Below, one piece after another: positions 1-13,100 of a stretch of DNA of 64,000 nt. The number at the start of each line of letters is the position of its first letter. Position 1 is the stretch's first letter. The notes below the pieces were generated by a model. It had not been told where the DNA came from, did no database searches, and worked only from the letters and a program-made list of their open reading frames with translations. Made by a program: the position numbers and the translations under genes. Origin of the DNA: Owenia fusiformis (taxonomy: Eukaryota; Annelida; Polychaeta; Sabellida; Oweniidae); the NCBI GenBank assembly GCA_903813345.2, contig CAIIXF020000011.1, forward strand, positions 29,380,166-29,444,165, in the 5' to 3' direction.

Positions 1-163
1 TTTTAATTATTTAATAATACTAGATGAAAATAAGGCATACAAAATAATCTAAGCCATGAATGCACATTATTCGACCAATTCAACATCCCACATGCCATGC
101 TCATCCAGTATTATAAGTGTTTATAGAACACACGTACTATACTATTTGCGTTTATTATGCTCT

Positions 164-177
164 GTTACTATGGCAAC
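164..177. promoter_or_regulatory. X-box-like motif
   Basis: GTTACTATGGCAAC matches the RFX-factor X-box half-site arrangement (GTNRCC, AT, RGYAAC) except for one base. RFX sites are typical of ciliary gene promoters. It lies about 3.4 kb before the start codon of the plus-strand gene, far for a promoter element, so a role is speculative. Confidence 0.25.
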
Positions 178-529
178 CAATCATGTTCAGACTCATTACA
201 TTAAAGAATTACATCAGCATCCATGACCTCTATAAATATAACTGTGACTGATCCTGTAAAATGACATTTCTAGGAAATAATCACCAAAAAGTGCCACGCC
301 CACTTTTGAGTGGATAGAGTGATGGTCACCTAATAAAATATAGTCCAGAGTCAAAGATATCATATAATTCATCAAATTAATCATGTTATCTTATTAAACA
401 CTCCCCATATATGTTTTAAGGGTAACTTTATGTTCATTTCTAAATGATTGGAAGAGAAATGGCAACATCAGTTAGTATAGGAAGCTTCAAATTTACTGAA
501 ATATTAAAGATTTTGAGCATTTAAGTTGT

Positions 530-543
530 GTTGCTATGGTAAC
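530..543. promoter_or_regulatory. X-box-like motif
   Basis: GTTGCTATGGTAAC is a near-perfect X-box palindrome, 3 kb upstream of the EF-hand-type gene. It is the same motif class as the site at 164-177. The role is inferred only. Confidence 0.3.
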
Positions 544-1530
544 CAATTGACCAATTTATATCAAACTTGCTGTGACAACTGAACTATATTTAGGTGCATG
601 ATCCCTGAAAATTTTATTGTGATTGCAGTTACATAACAGAAATTATTAATGTTTATCATAGTACCCCTTCATAAAATTACCCCAGGGGGTATAAATGGTG
701 ATTTAAAGGTTTTCCACCTCTTAGATTTTTCTAGATTTTTGATATGTCATTTTACTTACCAATGGATATTGATTACACTAGGTTTACATTTTGTTGCAAT
801 TTTTTCATTTATTTGTGAATATTTACAACGGTTTTACTGGGCTCTTGACAAACTAACACTGCAACCATTCATATTTTACATGTAATTAGCAAAATTTCAA
901 ATAGCTAACTAAATTTGGGACCTTGGCAGAATAAATTCTGTTTTTTGAAGTAAAGTCAGCTCAAAAGCTTTGATAAAAATATTTTGCATGCAGAAATGAT
1001 AAAAAAATGATAGACGCACAACTATCAGAAGAAAAAACAACATGTACAAAGCAATTGATACCACAGACTTTTCTTCAGGTCCGTATTAATACATAGAATT
1101 ATTTTGAGGATACCCAAAATAAGGAAACATCCAAGAGCCTGTTAAGATTAAACACCATCTTCTCACACTCGGTTTTCCCTGTGTTTGACCGATGGGAGCC
1201 GAGTGAATGATGATGATTATACATGGACTTTCAAGAGAGATTTAGTAGTTAGTCTAATCTAGGACCCTTTCTTCATTCTGGGTCTAATAAATTCCAAATT
1301 CTTCAGAACAATGCATATTTTATCCTCTCATTAGTGTTTACATAGTATCCATTTTTTCTAAAACCTTTATAAAGTTCAAATTTCCTGGCATCTTTTCACT
1401 ATAAGTAGTATTTCCCACAAACTTAAGACTGGATATTTCTATGTACCTTAAGAAAAATGATTGTATTTTATCATAAATTGTGCAGGACTGTAAACCTGAT
1501 ATTGCCAAGCAAATAATTCATTAATTGAGA

Positions 1531-2026
1531 CAGGGCTGTCAACTTGGGACCACCTAATATGAGTGACTTCAAAATGTTGGACACCTAAGTCCAAATCTGA
1601 ACACTTTTGTCCAAATTTTGAACACCTTTGGCCAACTTTTAAACACCTTTGGCCAAAGTTTGAGCACCTTTGCCAAACTTTGAACACCTCAAATTTTTTG
1701 CGCCCGCTACGCTCGCGTTATTGTCAACGGGGGGGGGGGGGGGGGGGGGTAGGTACGAAAAATTTCCAATGAACATGCGTGACACATACGGGATTCGCGT
1801 GACAAATCCGAACAAATTGCGTTCGGTTTTTTCCGACGTTCGTATTTTTACCGTATCGTCAACATATTTTGAAAAATTTTCTACAGAAATATTTTTGCGT
1901 GACAATTACCAGGTAAAATGCGTATTTGCGTGACATTTTCTGTCACGCAAAAAAAACTGGCGTGACTTCAAATTCTTCAGCAAATGTGTGACAAATACGC
2001 AAATTGCGGGACAGTTGACAGGCCTG
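1531..2026. mobile_element. MITE, CAGGCCTG family, 6-bp target duplication
   Basis: The ends are inverted: CAGGGCTGTCAACTTGGG on the left, and the complement of CAGGCCTGTCAACTGTCC on the right. TTGAGA stands immediately outside both ends, which reads as a 6-bp target-site duplication. The left half has short repeats of the form 'aacacctttggcc', then a GC-rich block and a run of about 20 G at 1730-1749; the right half is rich in 'gcgtgac'. No transposase is encoded. Other copies are at 43122, 44386-44908 and 63974 onward. The superfamily is not assigned. Confidence 0.75.
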
Positions 2027-3582
2027 TTGAGATTATTGACAATCTTAATTAATCTGAATTTCACTGGAATCACTTAGTCACCTGTTCATGAAACATCAAC
2101 CATATTAAATATATTCTCAAAATGTTGATATTAAAGTACATATTTTTGTATTCCCCTTCATTGCTTACATGTTTCTGTGCTAAGTATTTCATGTTGATTC
2201 CACTTGAATTTTTCGTGTCAGTCTTTTCTTTATGATAATAGGCATTCGTGAAATCTTATTTTTTGGCATGTAATGAGTACTACTTCAAAGGGGTAAATTC
2301 TTGAGGTAGACTTTCACTATGGACTGGTCATGTTTGGTCCTCGTCATTTATCCCCACAGTCTAAATTTTTTACAATATTGAGTAAAAGTGTAGACTTTCT
2401 TGCTTATTTAACTCTTCTATTCTATTTAACGTATTTTACTGTTTAAATATAATTATGAGTGTCAGTTGAAAATTCCCCATGCAAACCACATGCAAATATT
2501 CTTATATATACAAGATATTTATAAAGTGAAAAGAAGGAGAATACATTTACTATTATAGTCTATATGGTTAGATATCATCAAAGGTTTATCCCAAAGACCC
2601 ATTAAAATGCCCAAATATAGCCTGGTATGTTAATTTTAACAGAAAAGAATACGAGAGTAACCTCTTTTGGAAGGGTATCAGACCTCCTCATGTCATAAGC
2701 TTACTTAGTTAATTTTCTGAGTAACGACTTAGTAGTTTAGTGTTTCCCATGCTATTTATCCTAGCACGGAAAATTATTTGATTTTTGATATCTCTTTGTA
2801 TAACAGCAATTTACTGATTGCATAAGACTGTTCAGTCAATGAGAGAAATTCTGTTTTATTGAACGATGATAAGAGAACATCAATAACCCCGTGAAGTACA
2901 CGGAAACTGGATTCATAACTTTGAGAGATTTAATAGCTACTTACAATAGGTGTATATATAAGCTATGGAAACGAATGGATTCACCTTAATTTAATTATGC
3001 GTCACCCGTGGATAGAATTGTCTATTGTCATGCAAAATACATTGGATTTTATAAGGGCGAATCTGACAAAATCAACAAACTTGGATAAATCTTCACTGGA
3101 AGTACTATATAAAGGAATTTAAGAAAAACAGGAATTTTTAAGGTTTAAGATGAGATATACCTGATTAAGATTTGCCAGAGAAACAGTATGCATGTATACT
3201 AGAGACAAACAAATTTGATTCAATAGTCAATTAGCTGAAATGTGCAGGATATAACACTTTTTAAAAGGAAGTTAACTCTGAAACATTTTACATAGTAAAT
3301 TCAAGACTTTTACTAAAAATATATATTTGATATGATCTAAAGAAAAAAACATTTTCTACAAGAGAAATAAAATAGTTGATTTTGATTTTTGATTGGTTTG
3401 AGCTTTCAAGTGCATATACTTTAGCTCTCCAGATATGAAATTAGTTCAAGAATCATTGACATTGTTTATCAGTTACCAATCATGTGAAGTACATATAATA
3501 TAAAAGAAAAATGATCATACCTTTGAATTTTATTTAAATCAAGAAGCAGCTTGGTGATGAAAATAGATAATAGTACAGAAGG
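2027..3582. other. Spacer before the plus-strand gene
   Basis: No exon or known repeat was recognised. The sequence just before the start codon ends in 'tagtacag' at 3572-3579, so a 5' untranslated exon may splice in just before the ATG. No TATA box or initiator could be singled out. Confidence 0.4.
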
Positions 3583-4155
3583 ATGGAAATGCAAAATATT
3601 GAAGGGACAGTTGTACCTTATAAAGGATTTAATGTTCGACACAGAAGAGTAAGGTCTAACCCAGAAAAAAGCAGCTTTTTGCCACCGATAACAAGTAGTT
3701 ATCATAACAATTACCATAGCAACAAGTATAGTAACAGTAACTATATCAATAGTGGACAGAACAGCATTATTGAAGACCATAGACTCCATAGCAACCATGG
3801 ACAACACAATAGTAACAGCTTAAACCATCAGAACAATCAAGGAAATATTCTAGATCCAATGATAAGCCAACCAGAACAAAAATATTTTCAGTTCCAGTTT
3901 TGTACTGAATGTAAAGTCACCTACATTCATAAAAGGAAGCAACCTGAAAATGTTTTTCCATCAAGTCATTCCTCAGTTGATCTGCTAGATGTCTTGCTAC
4001 AGTGTCGTTGCTCACAATTACGGTGTACCGGAGCACGTCATGCATGCAAAACCCCAGTGCCCCCTATGGTGGAATATGAAGATAATAAAATGAGCATCAC
4101 TGGACCATCAAAGGAATTTGTATATAGGAAATTTCCACGCATGTCTAAACTCGTG
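3583..4155 (+). CDS. First coding exon of the EF-hand-type gene
   Basis: It codes for 191 residues. The middle is an Asn/His/Ser-rich tract that looks disordered. After it comes a region with C-x2-C and C-x-C spacing (about residues 107-160) that might bind metal, although no known finger is matched. The frame stays open to 4185, but a phase-0 donor at 4156 joins cleanly to the next exon. The alternative is read-through to the stop at 4183-4185. The ATG is the first in this frame, with a stop upstream. Confidence 0.7.
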
Positions 4156-7100
4156 GTATATGACATATTTGAACACTATTTCTAAACTTCAACATACAAT
4201 TAGAAAGCTTATTATATGTGTGAATCGGGTCAGAGGTTTAGGTTAGATTTATATAAAAATGCATGATAAAACATGAAGATTTACATTTCTTATATCCTTC
4301 TACCTAATGTAATGTAATCTAAGTAATGGGAATTTTCCTTTGGTCACTTTTAGGGATTTGGAAGTCATTTAAAAAGAGTAGATAAAAGTAACACAAGATT
4401 CAAGTATTTGTTTATATTTCCGCAATGACATCTTCACTTTATTTGCAGCTTGAGAATCCTGTACCATACCTCAGTTTTATCAACTCAGCAAACTTACATG
4501 ACCGAGGCATAATCCAGTTTCATGTAAGTACTGATTTTTATTTATCTTTCTCCATATTTGTGTTTTGCATTCGGTGTCTGTAACAAATAGCAGGGGGTGA
4601 CATTTTTCTTGTAAATGCCTTGTTCTTTATTGTATTTTGTTTTTTTATTTCATTAGATTTGGGCAGTATTGTCAATTGTAAATTAGAATCAAAATGAATA
4701 ATACTTTTGAATTTTATACTGAATACATATACACACATGTACAATAATTGAATGTACATGTCAATCTGTTTTGTGGATTTTAAAAAGAATTTGCACATTA
4801 TGAATAGAGGGTTGTTTTTAGGGAACATATGAGCAAATCTCCAACTTATTTCCATATTTGTAGGATGAGCGTGATGGCGATGATGTCATACCATGCTCTA
4901 GATTCCTGGAACATATGCAGATGCACACTGCAGCCGAATTGGCTCAAAAACTCAAGGTATTTTTCGAATTAATTTTATATTGAATAGCTGCATCAATATA
5001 ATAGTACTATGTATCTGATATGGACTAATTAGTGTCTCACACCAAAATCCAAATATGACCCATTTTTACTGACCATTTATGTACTTTTGTCAAATTCGAT
5101 GACAATAAGGATCACTTAGATTAGCCAAATCTTCAAATGATTTCAACTTCTCTGATATTTAAGCCATACTCGTATGTAATTGTTGAAATATAAAATGTTT
5201 TGAGCTTCTTAGTTTCTCTAAGATTAGAAACCAATATGTGTATAAGATGTTTGCTGACAAATGTAATGTCTTAAAATGAACATACCCATTAGGGTTTAAC
5301 TGTTTAATGTTTTGAGGGTTACTGATGAACATGATTTATATTACTCTGATATTCAGAATCTGTCTTACACCATATCAGTGCAGACTGCGTAGGCAAATTA
5401 TATGTCATAATATTGGGATAAAAAGGAAGTTTTATATAAATATCATATTTTTTGTAGGAAAAAAGAAGATTAGCTGAACAAAAGCGAAGAGACAATGTAA
5501 AACAGTTTGATCTACGCAAAGCTCTCAGAAAGAGGATGAATTTAAATCCAGCCAACACTCCTCCCAGTACAAGACGTATGTTATCTTATAACTCTCTCCA
5601 ACAATGCAAGTTCAGAATTTTGATGTTAACTGTATTTAAGTCTCAACGGCCAATCTTGAAACTTGGTGATAGCTCTGGTAAAAGGGATAAAAAGCACTTT
5701 AATCCAAGTATTTCTGTAATAAATTAAAGATCTGATATGATGTTACATTGGGCTGGTATTATTTCACTAGAAACTTCTCTTGGGCCAACATAGTATACAT
5801 TTCCAAAAAGTTTTTTGCAAGTTAACCTTATTGACCAAAACAATCTTCAAGGTTGCTCTGCTACAGCCTCAGCTGAATATAGATAAGATTCACATTAGTA
5901 TTTTTCTCTTTGTGCCTTGAAAGAATATGCTTTAAATATATAAAAATGTATTTTTCCATTTGTTGATTTGAAAGAATATACTGTAAATGAAAAATTTGTC
6001 TGCTATTGTGAGTTAAAATAATATAAATGTACAAAGATGCACGAAGATGACTGAAGAGATATGATATTATAGGGGCAAGACGGAAAAAAGTCCAGCCACC
6101 AAAATCAGACACAATGACAAGGTCTCCTGTACCCACAAACCTTAGCCCTTGGACCAATGTAACTGATGAATCATCTGGTATTCGTGGAGATGGAGATGGC
6201 GACAGGAAATCGGATGATGGAAGTATGCTTAGTGAGAGCCTGAAGGAGATCGAAATCACCCCTAAGGCATCTACACCACCCCCTTGTAAGTATTGAGGTT
6301 ATCCCTTGTAAGTACTAAAATCCCCCCTAAGGCATCTACACCACCCCCTTGTAAGTATTGAGGTTATCCCTTGTAAGTACTATAATCCCCCTAAGGCATC
6401 TACACCACCCCCTTGTAAGTATTGAGGTTATCCCTTGTAAGTACTATAATCCCCCTAAGGCATCTATGCCATTGTAAGTATATCAATACCCTTAAGCACC
6501 ACCCCTTGTAGATACTTGTAGATCACACATTCCTAGAAATCCTCTTGTATATAAGACACAGCTCTTCTGAGTGGAAAAACTTAATTTTCTCGTAAAAGTG
6601 GTTAGAAGGCCTTAACTAAATATTTTGCATGTTTAAATATAAAAAAGCTTTGCTCGTATGACTTTAAAAGATGCCTGCTAGACCTAGTCAAAGAAATTTG
6701 GCAATTGTTTTTAGGTTATTTATTTTCTTAGCTTATATAAATTAATGCTTTACATCTCATGGATAGCAAAAGACACATTCAAAAATGAAGTATAGGTGTG
6801 TAAGCCTTCATGTAACTTTATTTAATGAAGTGTGGAATACACCATCGCTAAATATTTGAATATGTCTGACCTTTGTGTATTCCAGTTATACCAATGCTAT
6901 ACAGTAAAACCTGCTCAAAATGAACACTAGTTCTGAAACCAGTGAACCAGTGTAAAGAGGTTCATAATCATGAACCATAGGAGTCCACTGAGACTTCTGA
7001 AGTGTTCACATTACAAAATGCTTACTTTCATATAAACAGGTGTTCATATAAACAGGTTTTTCTGTATTTTTATAGACGATGCTTATACTTTGTTATATAA

Positions 7101-10100
7101 GTCATTGTATGTGTGATACATTTCGTATTGGCTGTGGGTTCCTATTATGGAACAAAAAAATCTGAATGGTTCAGTTCTATTTGGCTTCGAAACGTAACAA
7201 TATCCGAGCGGTTCAGAACAGAGTGAACTCTTCAATGAGAAGGAGCGATAAAATTCTTTCGGTGCAAAAAATTGAAAAGAAAAATGCTGTTTTGTGGCGA
7301 TTTTAGAGCTAAAAGCTCTGAAAATGTAAGATTTTCTTGTCAAAGAGCTAAACTAACATATTGAATTTTGTTCGGTGTTCTGGCCCGAAAGCCTAATTCC
7401 GCAGGATGGAACAAAATCAGGTATTCGTGACACCTCTAGTTCCTATTGATTATTATGCCAATATAACAATGAATAAAACTTTTTGTGATTGAAAATACAT
7501 AAAGCAAATTATTGTATTGTCTTCAATACTTGTATTTCATGAGTACATCACTGTATATGAAACAAAGATCATTCACAGCCATAACTGCACCTTTATAGTT
7601 ACACTGGGCCATATTCTTCAGTCCTTCATTAACTGATCAAAATACAGTATCTTACTACATTGATAAATATTACTTCACTAAATACCCAATCTTCAAGGTA
7701 CCATCTCCAAATAGCTGAAAGGGGGGCGAGTTGTTTGTAGAATGAATCGGGGGATTTTTTTCATGAATTTCGCTTATGTTTTTCATCCAATAAACATCAA
7801 TACACTTTAAAACATTTTGTTTACTTTAAGAATACAACATGTAATCCAAAAATATATTTCTCGTTTTCAAAGATAATCCATGGATTAACACCCAGGTATT
7901 TTTATTTTTCAAACTTCAGAGGGCTGGGAATCATTGATGCTCAACGCTTTTGAATACGATAAATGCTGTTTTAAATAGGTTTTAGTATGTCTCAAATCTT
8001 AAAGTAAACAAAATGTTTTAAAGTGTATTGATGTTTTTTGGATGAAAAACATAAGCGAAATTCATGAAAAAAATCCCCCGATTCATTCTACAAACAACTC
8101 GCCCCCCTTTCTTTAATATTTGAGCTAGAATAAAATAAATCCAATTTGTGAAGCCATTGCCTTCCAATTATGATGTCTATCATGTTACTTTAAAGCTTCT
8201 ATTGATATTTCTGATAGTCAATCAAGGGTAGAGGTTGAATTTCATATCACCCATGGTGCATCAAAAGGATATTTGACAAGCTGATCTTAACTGAAATATG
8301 CACCAATTCAATGTTATTTTCCACACTAAAAGATACAACTGGTCAGCTTAACATGATTTGGGCCTCTTGGGTGATACTTATGTCAGACATTGTCACCGAT
8401 GTTAGACTAGGAGAGGTTTTGCACATCTGTATAGATATAAACCCTTTAGGCATTTGATTCTATGGCATTTATTTCCTCTCAAATTCCTTTCTATATTGCA
8501 TGTTGTATAAAAGCATTACTGCATTTTTGTTTCATTCCTAACTATGCTTAACTATCCATTTTCAGTATTGCCACCTTTAGTTTTAAAAGCAGTTTCAAGT
8601 GTAGCACTTTTAACCGACCAATTTCGGGCTGAGTTAATACGTCGTCATAATTTACGAAAAAAGAAGAAAAATCTTGCCAAAAGTAAAGAGAGTCTGAATT
8701 CGCGTGGGAGTAAAAAATCTCAGAATTCCAGAAGGAGTAAACATTCAGAAAAGCCAAAGAGTCAGAGCAGTCACAGAATCTCACAAGAAAACATTAACGA
8801 AGTAGAGGAGCAAGAGATAAAAAAGGAAGATGAGAAGATCAAAGAGGAAATAAAGGAAGAGGAGGTGGTTAAGAAGGAAGAGGTAATTGCAGAAGATCAG
8901 GAAGAATGGGAAGATGCATCTGTGCTCAGTGATGAGTCTGATCCATTCCAGTTTGAACGTGAAGAGACGCTGGTTCTCCCGGATATTAACGTCTACTCTC
9001 CTATCTACCCCTACTACATATTTGAACGACCCAGGGCAAAGCTAGGTACATTTGGAACCCCTTTGACCTTGACACCCAAACACATGATATAAAATGGAAT
9101 GTGTCACAAACACTGAACTAATACAGGTTTTAGTGTTGTAATTTGAAGTGGACACTTGTGTGGCGTTAGAAGCACATTTCTGTGGCATTAGAAGCACATT
9201 TCTCTGGCATTAGAAGCACAACTGTGTGGCGTTAAAAGCATATTTGTTATTGTTAGACACATCTTTTTGTGTTGACATTGATAAAGTTTTTGGTTGTTTT
9301 TTATAGCGGATTTAGAACATTGCATAGTATTCTTATAGATCTCTTTAGTTCATATTTTTATTTTATTTATTACAAGTTAGTGTAGCGTAGCAATTTCTAC
9401 TAGGCTTTTCCCTCCCTGACACCCCATCTCAATGATAACAAACCTATTGTTGCTAGAAGAAATTGTGAGGCTATACCTTTCTAGTGAAAATGCATAGAAA
9501 TTACTCATTCCAGTAGTTATAGTTAGCATTTTTGGAAATTAGCGAGTTATAATTAGCGAGTTATTTTCATGTTTATTTTTAGAATTTGTGATGTGCGTTA
9601 CATTATTTTGTGTGTTGAATATTTAATTCACTCATGTGATTCTCTGAATGAGGTTTTGTTGTAATCCTTCATTTTCTCATTTCTAAGATATTGTGTGATA
9701 TGTGTGAAGTGATATAGATGTAAAAATACTATTTCACCTCAATATGATTTACATACATCTATCCATTGTGTTACATATTTTAGTCACTGTTATACGAGAA
9801 GTATTTTTTCATGCTCATCAAACAAATACATAATCTCATGATTTCATTGAAACTTTGACAAAATAATTGATATTCGATTTTGTTCTCTCCAGAGTAATTA
9901 CAAGTAATTGATGTTGTATTGTAGTTTGAAAAAACTTTCTTTGATCTTTTTTATGTGAAATCACAATGTATAAAATCAGTTCTTTCATTTTTTGTTTTAT
10001 TACTTATTTCAGCTCAGCTGGAAGTTCACGAAGGACCACTTTTAGCCAAAACAGCAAGTAAGAAAGTATTTTATGTAAAAGAACCAATCAATCAATCAAT

Positions 10101-13100
10101 CAATTCTAGATATATTGACTACCTTCTCCCTGTATTGTAGTTATTCTCATCACATTTGTGCATATTAATATGATTAATATTTTTACCTCCTACTTTCTCA
10201 CATCTTACCCTGGTAACCAAGGAAACATTTTGATTTCCAATTGTGTGAATTGAATTAATAAAATACTACATATAATAGCACTACTCTTTCAAATAACTTC
10301 CTTCTATTTAGAATAACTCCATCTCTTAAACACCTCCCTTGTAATATTACTATTTTATTAACACGGCGTATCATTATGTGCATGTAACACTGCTTTTTGA
10401 CTTGTAAACTTATTCCTTGTGCAAAATAACAGTACCTTTTTGATCACTAAGGTTTGAGTTAGAAGGCCACAGTTGCCATGGTACATCAAACAGGTTGCCA
10501 TGATGATGAGATGTTATCATGGTACCATAGTAATTGTAATCACTATTGTGACCACAAAGGTTGCCATGGTAATTACAAACATTTTCCTCATGACTGTAAG
10601 GATAATTATGTAACCTTGGTGATCATATATGCTGTTATTATGGATACCTTGTCATGGTGAGCTTGGTGATTCCCTTACCCGACGTGATTGTGCAAAATTA
10701 ATATGTTTGATATCACAGGTTACAAAGTGGATAATAAAGGTGATGGGAAATGTTGTCAGGGTGATGATTGCCCTTGCTGCCAGGGTGTTTGCTCAGGTTG
10801 CCAGGGTGATTGTACATATTACCAAGGCGATGGCACATTTCCTTGTCTAACAGACATGACACAGACGACTAATTCTCATTCTATGCAACAACTCAACTGG
10901 ACTAACCCTCCTTCCCTTGGTAACACCTTAACTACACAACTAGATAATAACACTATTACCATGGTTACTGATCAACCATTCTTGCCTGATTCTGAGTGTT
11001 CCTTCAATGAATCACAGGATGACACAACAGGTGATTTATTTACCTTTACTTAGCCTAATGCTTATCCGAACCTTAAGTTCTATTCCCTTGTTAAATTTCT
11101 AGTAGTGAGCCATGATCAAATACAAAGTTGCTTAATTAATTTATTGTAAATATTTTGATATATTTATAGATATTAATTATGTTAGATGTTAGTTCTGTTT
11201 CATTAGTTTAGAATAAGGGATAGAAAATAAAACTAGAGAAAATTTATAGATGTTATTTCAAATGAAATCCCCTTTTGTCAGATGAAATAATGAATAGAAA
11301 TGATAATACCAAATTATCGTTGGTATTTAATTGTTGTTGAACTTGATTTTCACAATGATTGGATATATGTAACATTTGCTACTGGGAACTTAAGTATCAA
11401 TTAAGGAAAGCCAGGAACAGGATTACTTGAGGTTTATATCTGGAAATACTCTTAAATCAGATTGTGAAATTAACTGTGACCATGAAAAAGTGGGATGCGA
11501 TTGAAGAATTTCTAAAAAGATTGTTCAGTGACATGTTCCCCTGACTGATTAATTTGGAACTTTATTGGTAGACATTACGTTTGTCCTCATACACAAACAT
11601 TACAAAATTCATTCTACAAGGCTTACCTTAATGTATAACAAGATTCCCGTGGCATATTAGGTGAGAGTGACATCTTTAGGTTTCAATAACTAATATTTAT
11701 TCTATTATTTATTACTTTATTTGAACTCTTATACAAGGATATAGGATACAAGGATAATATATACATACATTTCTTTTAAATATATCCTTTCTCAGAAAAA
11801 GTTAGCATTTCATATTGATTTAGTATGCGATTAATAACACAGATGTTTGCATTCTTTTGTTTCAAATGTTGCTCTTTGTGGTTACTGGAAACCATTGTCA
11901 AAAAATATTTTTCATTTTATGTAAAGATGGCATATGGGATTCAGAACTATAATATTTAGCATAATGAATGATAATATTGGAAACATACATAAAGATGTCA
12001 CACCAAACCTATATAAAATGATTTCTAAAGGTCTGTTCAGAATTTGTCATTATGATCTTCATGATATAATGCTCTTCTATTCTTTTCTATTATCAAATAT
12101 CAAGATATATTATTTAAAATCTTGAGAAAAAATACTATAGTCTTGTTTCAAGCCCTTGTGACCCCCCCCCCCATATATCCCATACCTCTAGAAGGTTAAA
12201 GTGAGTCGATAGGATGGGGTCTAGAGACTTGATGCAAGACTAGAAAAGAGGAATTATCAGATATTTCAACTAGCATGAATTGTACATTAAAACTTATGCA
12301 GTTGAAAAACAGAAAAGGAGACACCTCAATTATAATTAAGAGAAATGAATTCCTATTATAGTCTTGACCAGAATGACATTTTCTGACAGATTCTTCCCCA
12401 AATTATAATACTAATTATTATTTTTTAAGATTATTGCACCTGAATATGCATATATTGTTGCACTTCCTCTTTATTATATGTACTTATCATACTTTTATTC
12501 AGAATAGATGTGTTCATTTTGCCTGACATAGTATAAGTTATACCCTGTAAAATGTCTTGCCTTTCTCTGCAGAGATTAAGACATGTTTTTTCATTGCCTG
12601 TTGTTTTCCTGTAAATTGACAGCATAAGCTACAGGGTGTTGAAAAAAAAATGCAACCCAAAGAAATCGCTATATTTTGGAAAATACTAGTCCAATTGTGT
12701 TCATTTTTTCAGGAAAGAAAGAAGAGACTGTGTATGTATAGCTCATGTTGTTAGTTAGTTGTAAAACATGATGCCTTGGACAAATGCTCAAAAGACATTA
12801 GTATTGGAAAGATACGAAAAACGCAGTCAGAGACTACTGCCGCAGCAATAAAACCAAATAACTTTCTAACCATAGTGTTTTGGCTATTCAAATTTGGCAC
12901 AAATCATCTTCATTCAATTTATGATAAATCTGTAGAGTGAAATCAAAATCACTCCAGGGACTTTACAGTTTTGGTCGAAATGCTTTCAAAACCCAGTCAA
13001 ACACCCTGGTTCAGCCAGACTTAAGAAGGCATTCTGACCATGACTGTAAAGTCCCTGGAGTGATTTTAATGAAACTCCCCCAATTCACTACACATTATAT

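Larger units (their letters stand above)
1..1530. other. Upstream spacer, no gene seen
   Basis: AT-rich sequence with no convincing exon. Two 14-bp imperfect palindromes resembling the RFX X-box lie at 164-177 and 530-543 (entered separately). The only open frame of note, 649-885, has no coding character and no good splice context. Confidence 0.6.

Noticed and set aside
1563-1933. Overlapping short frames on both strands around the G run
   Set aside because: They lie inside the MITE at 1531-2026 and include homopolymer-coded Gly or Pro runs.
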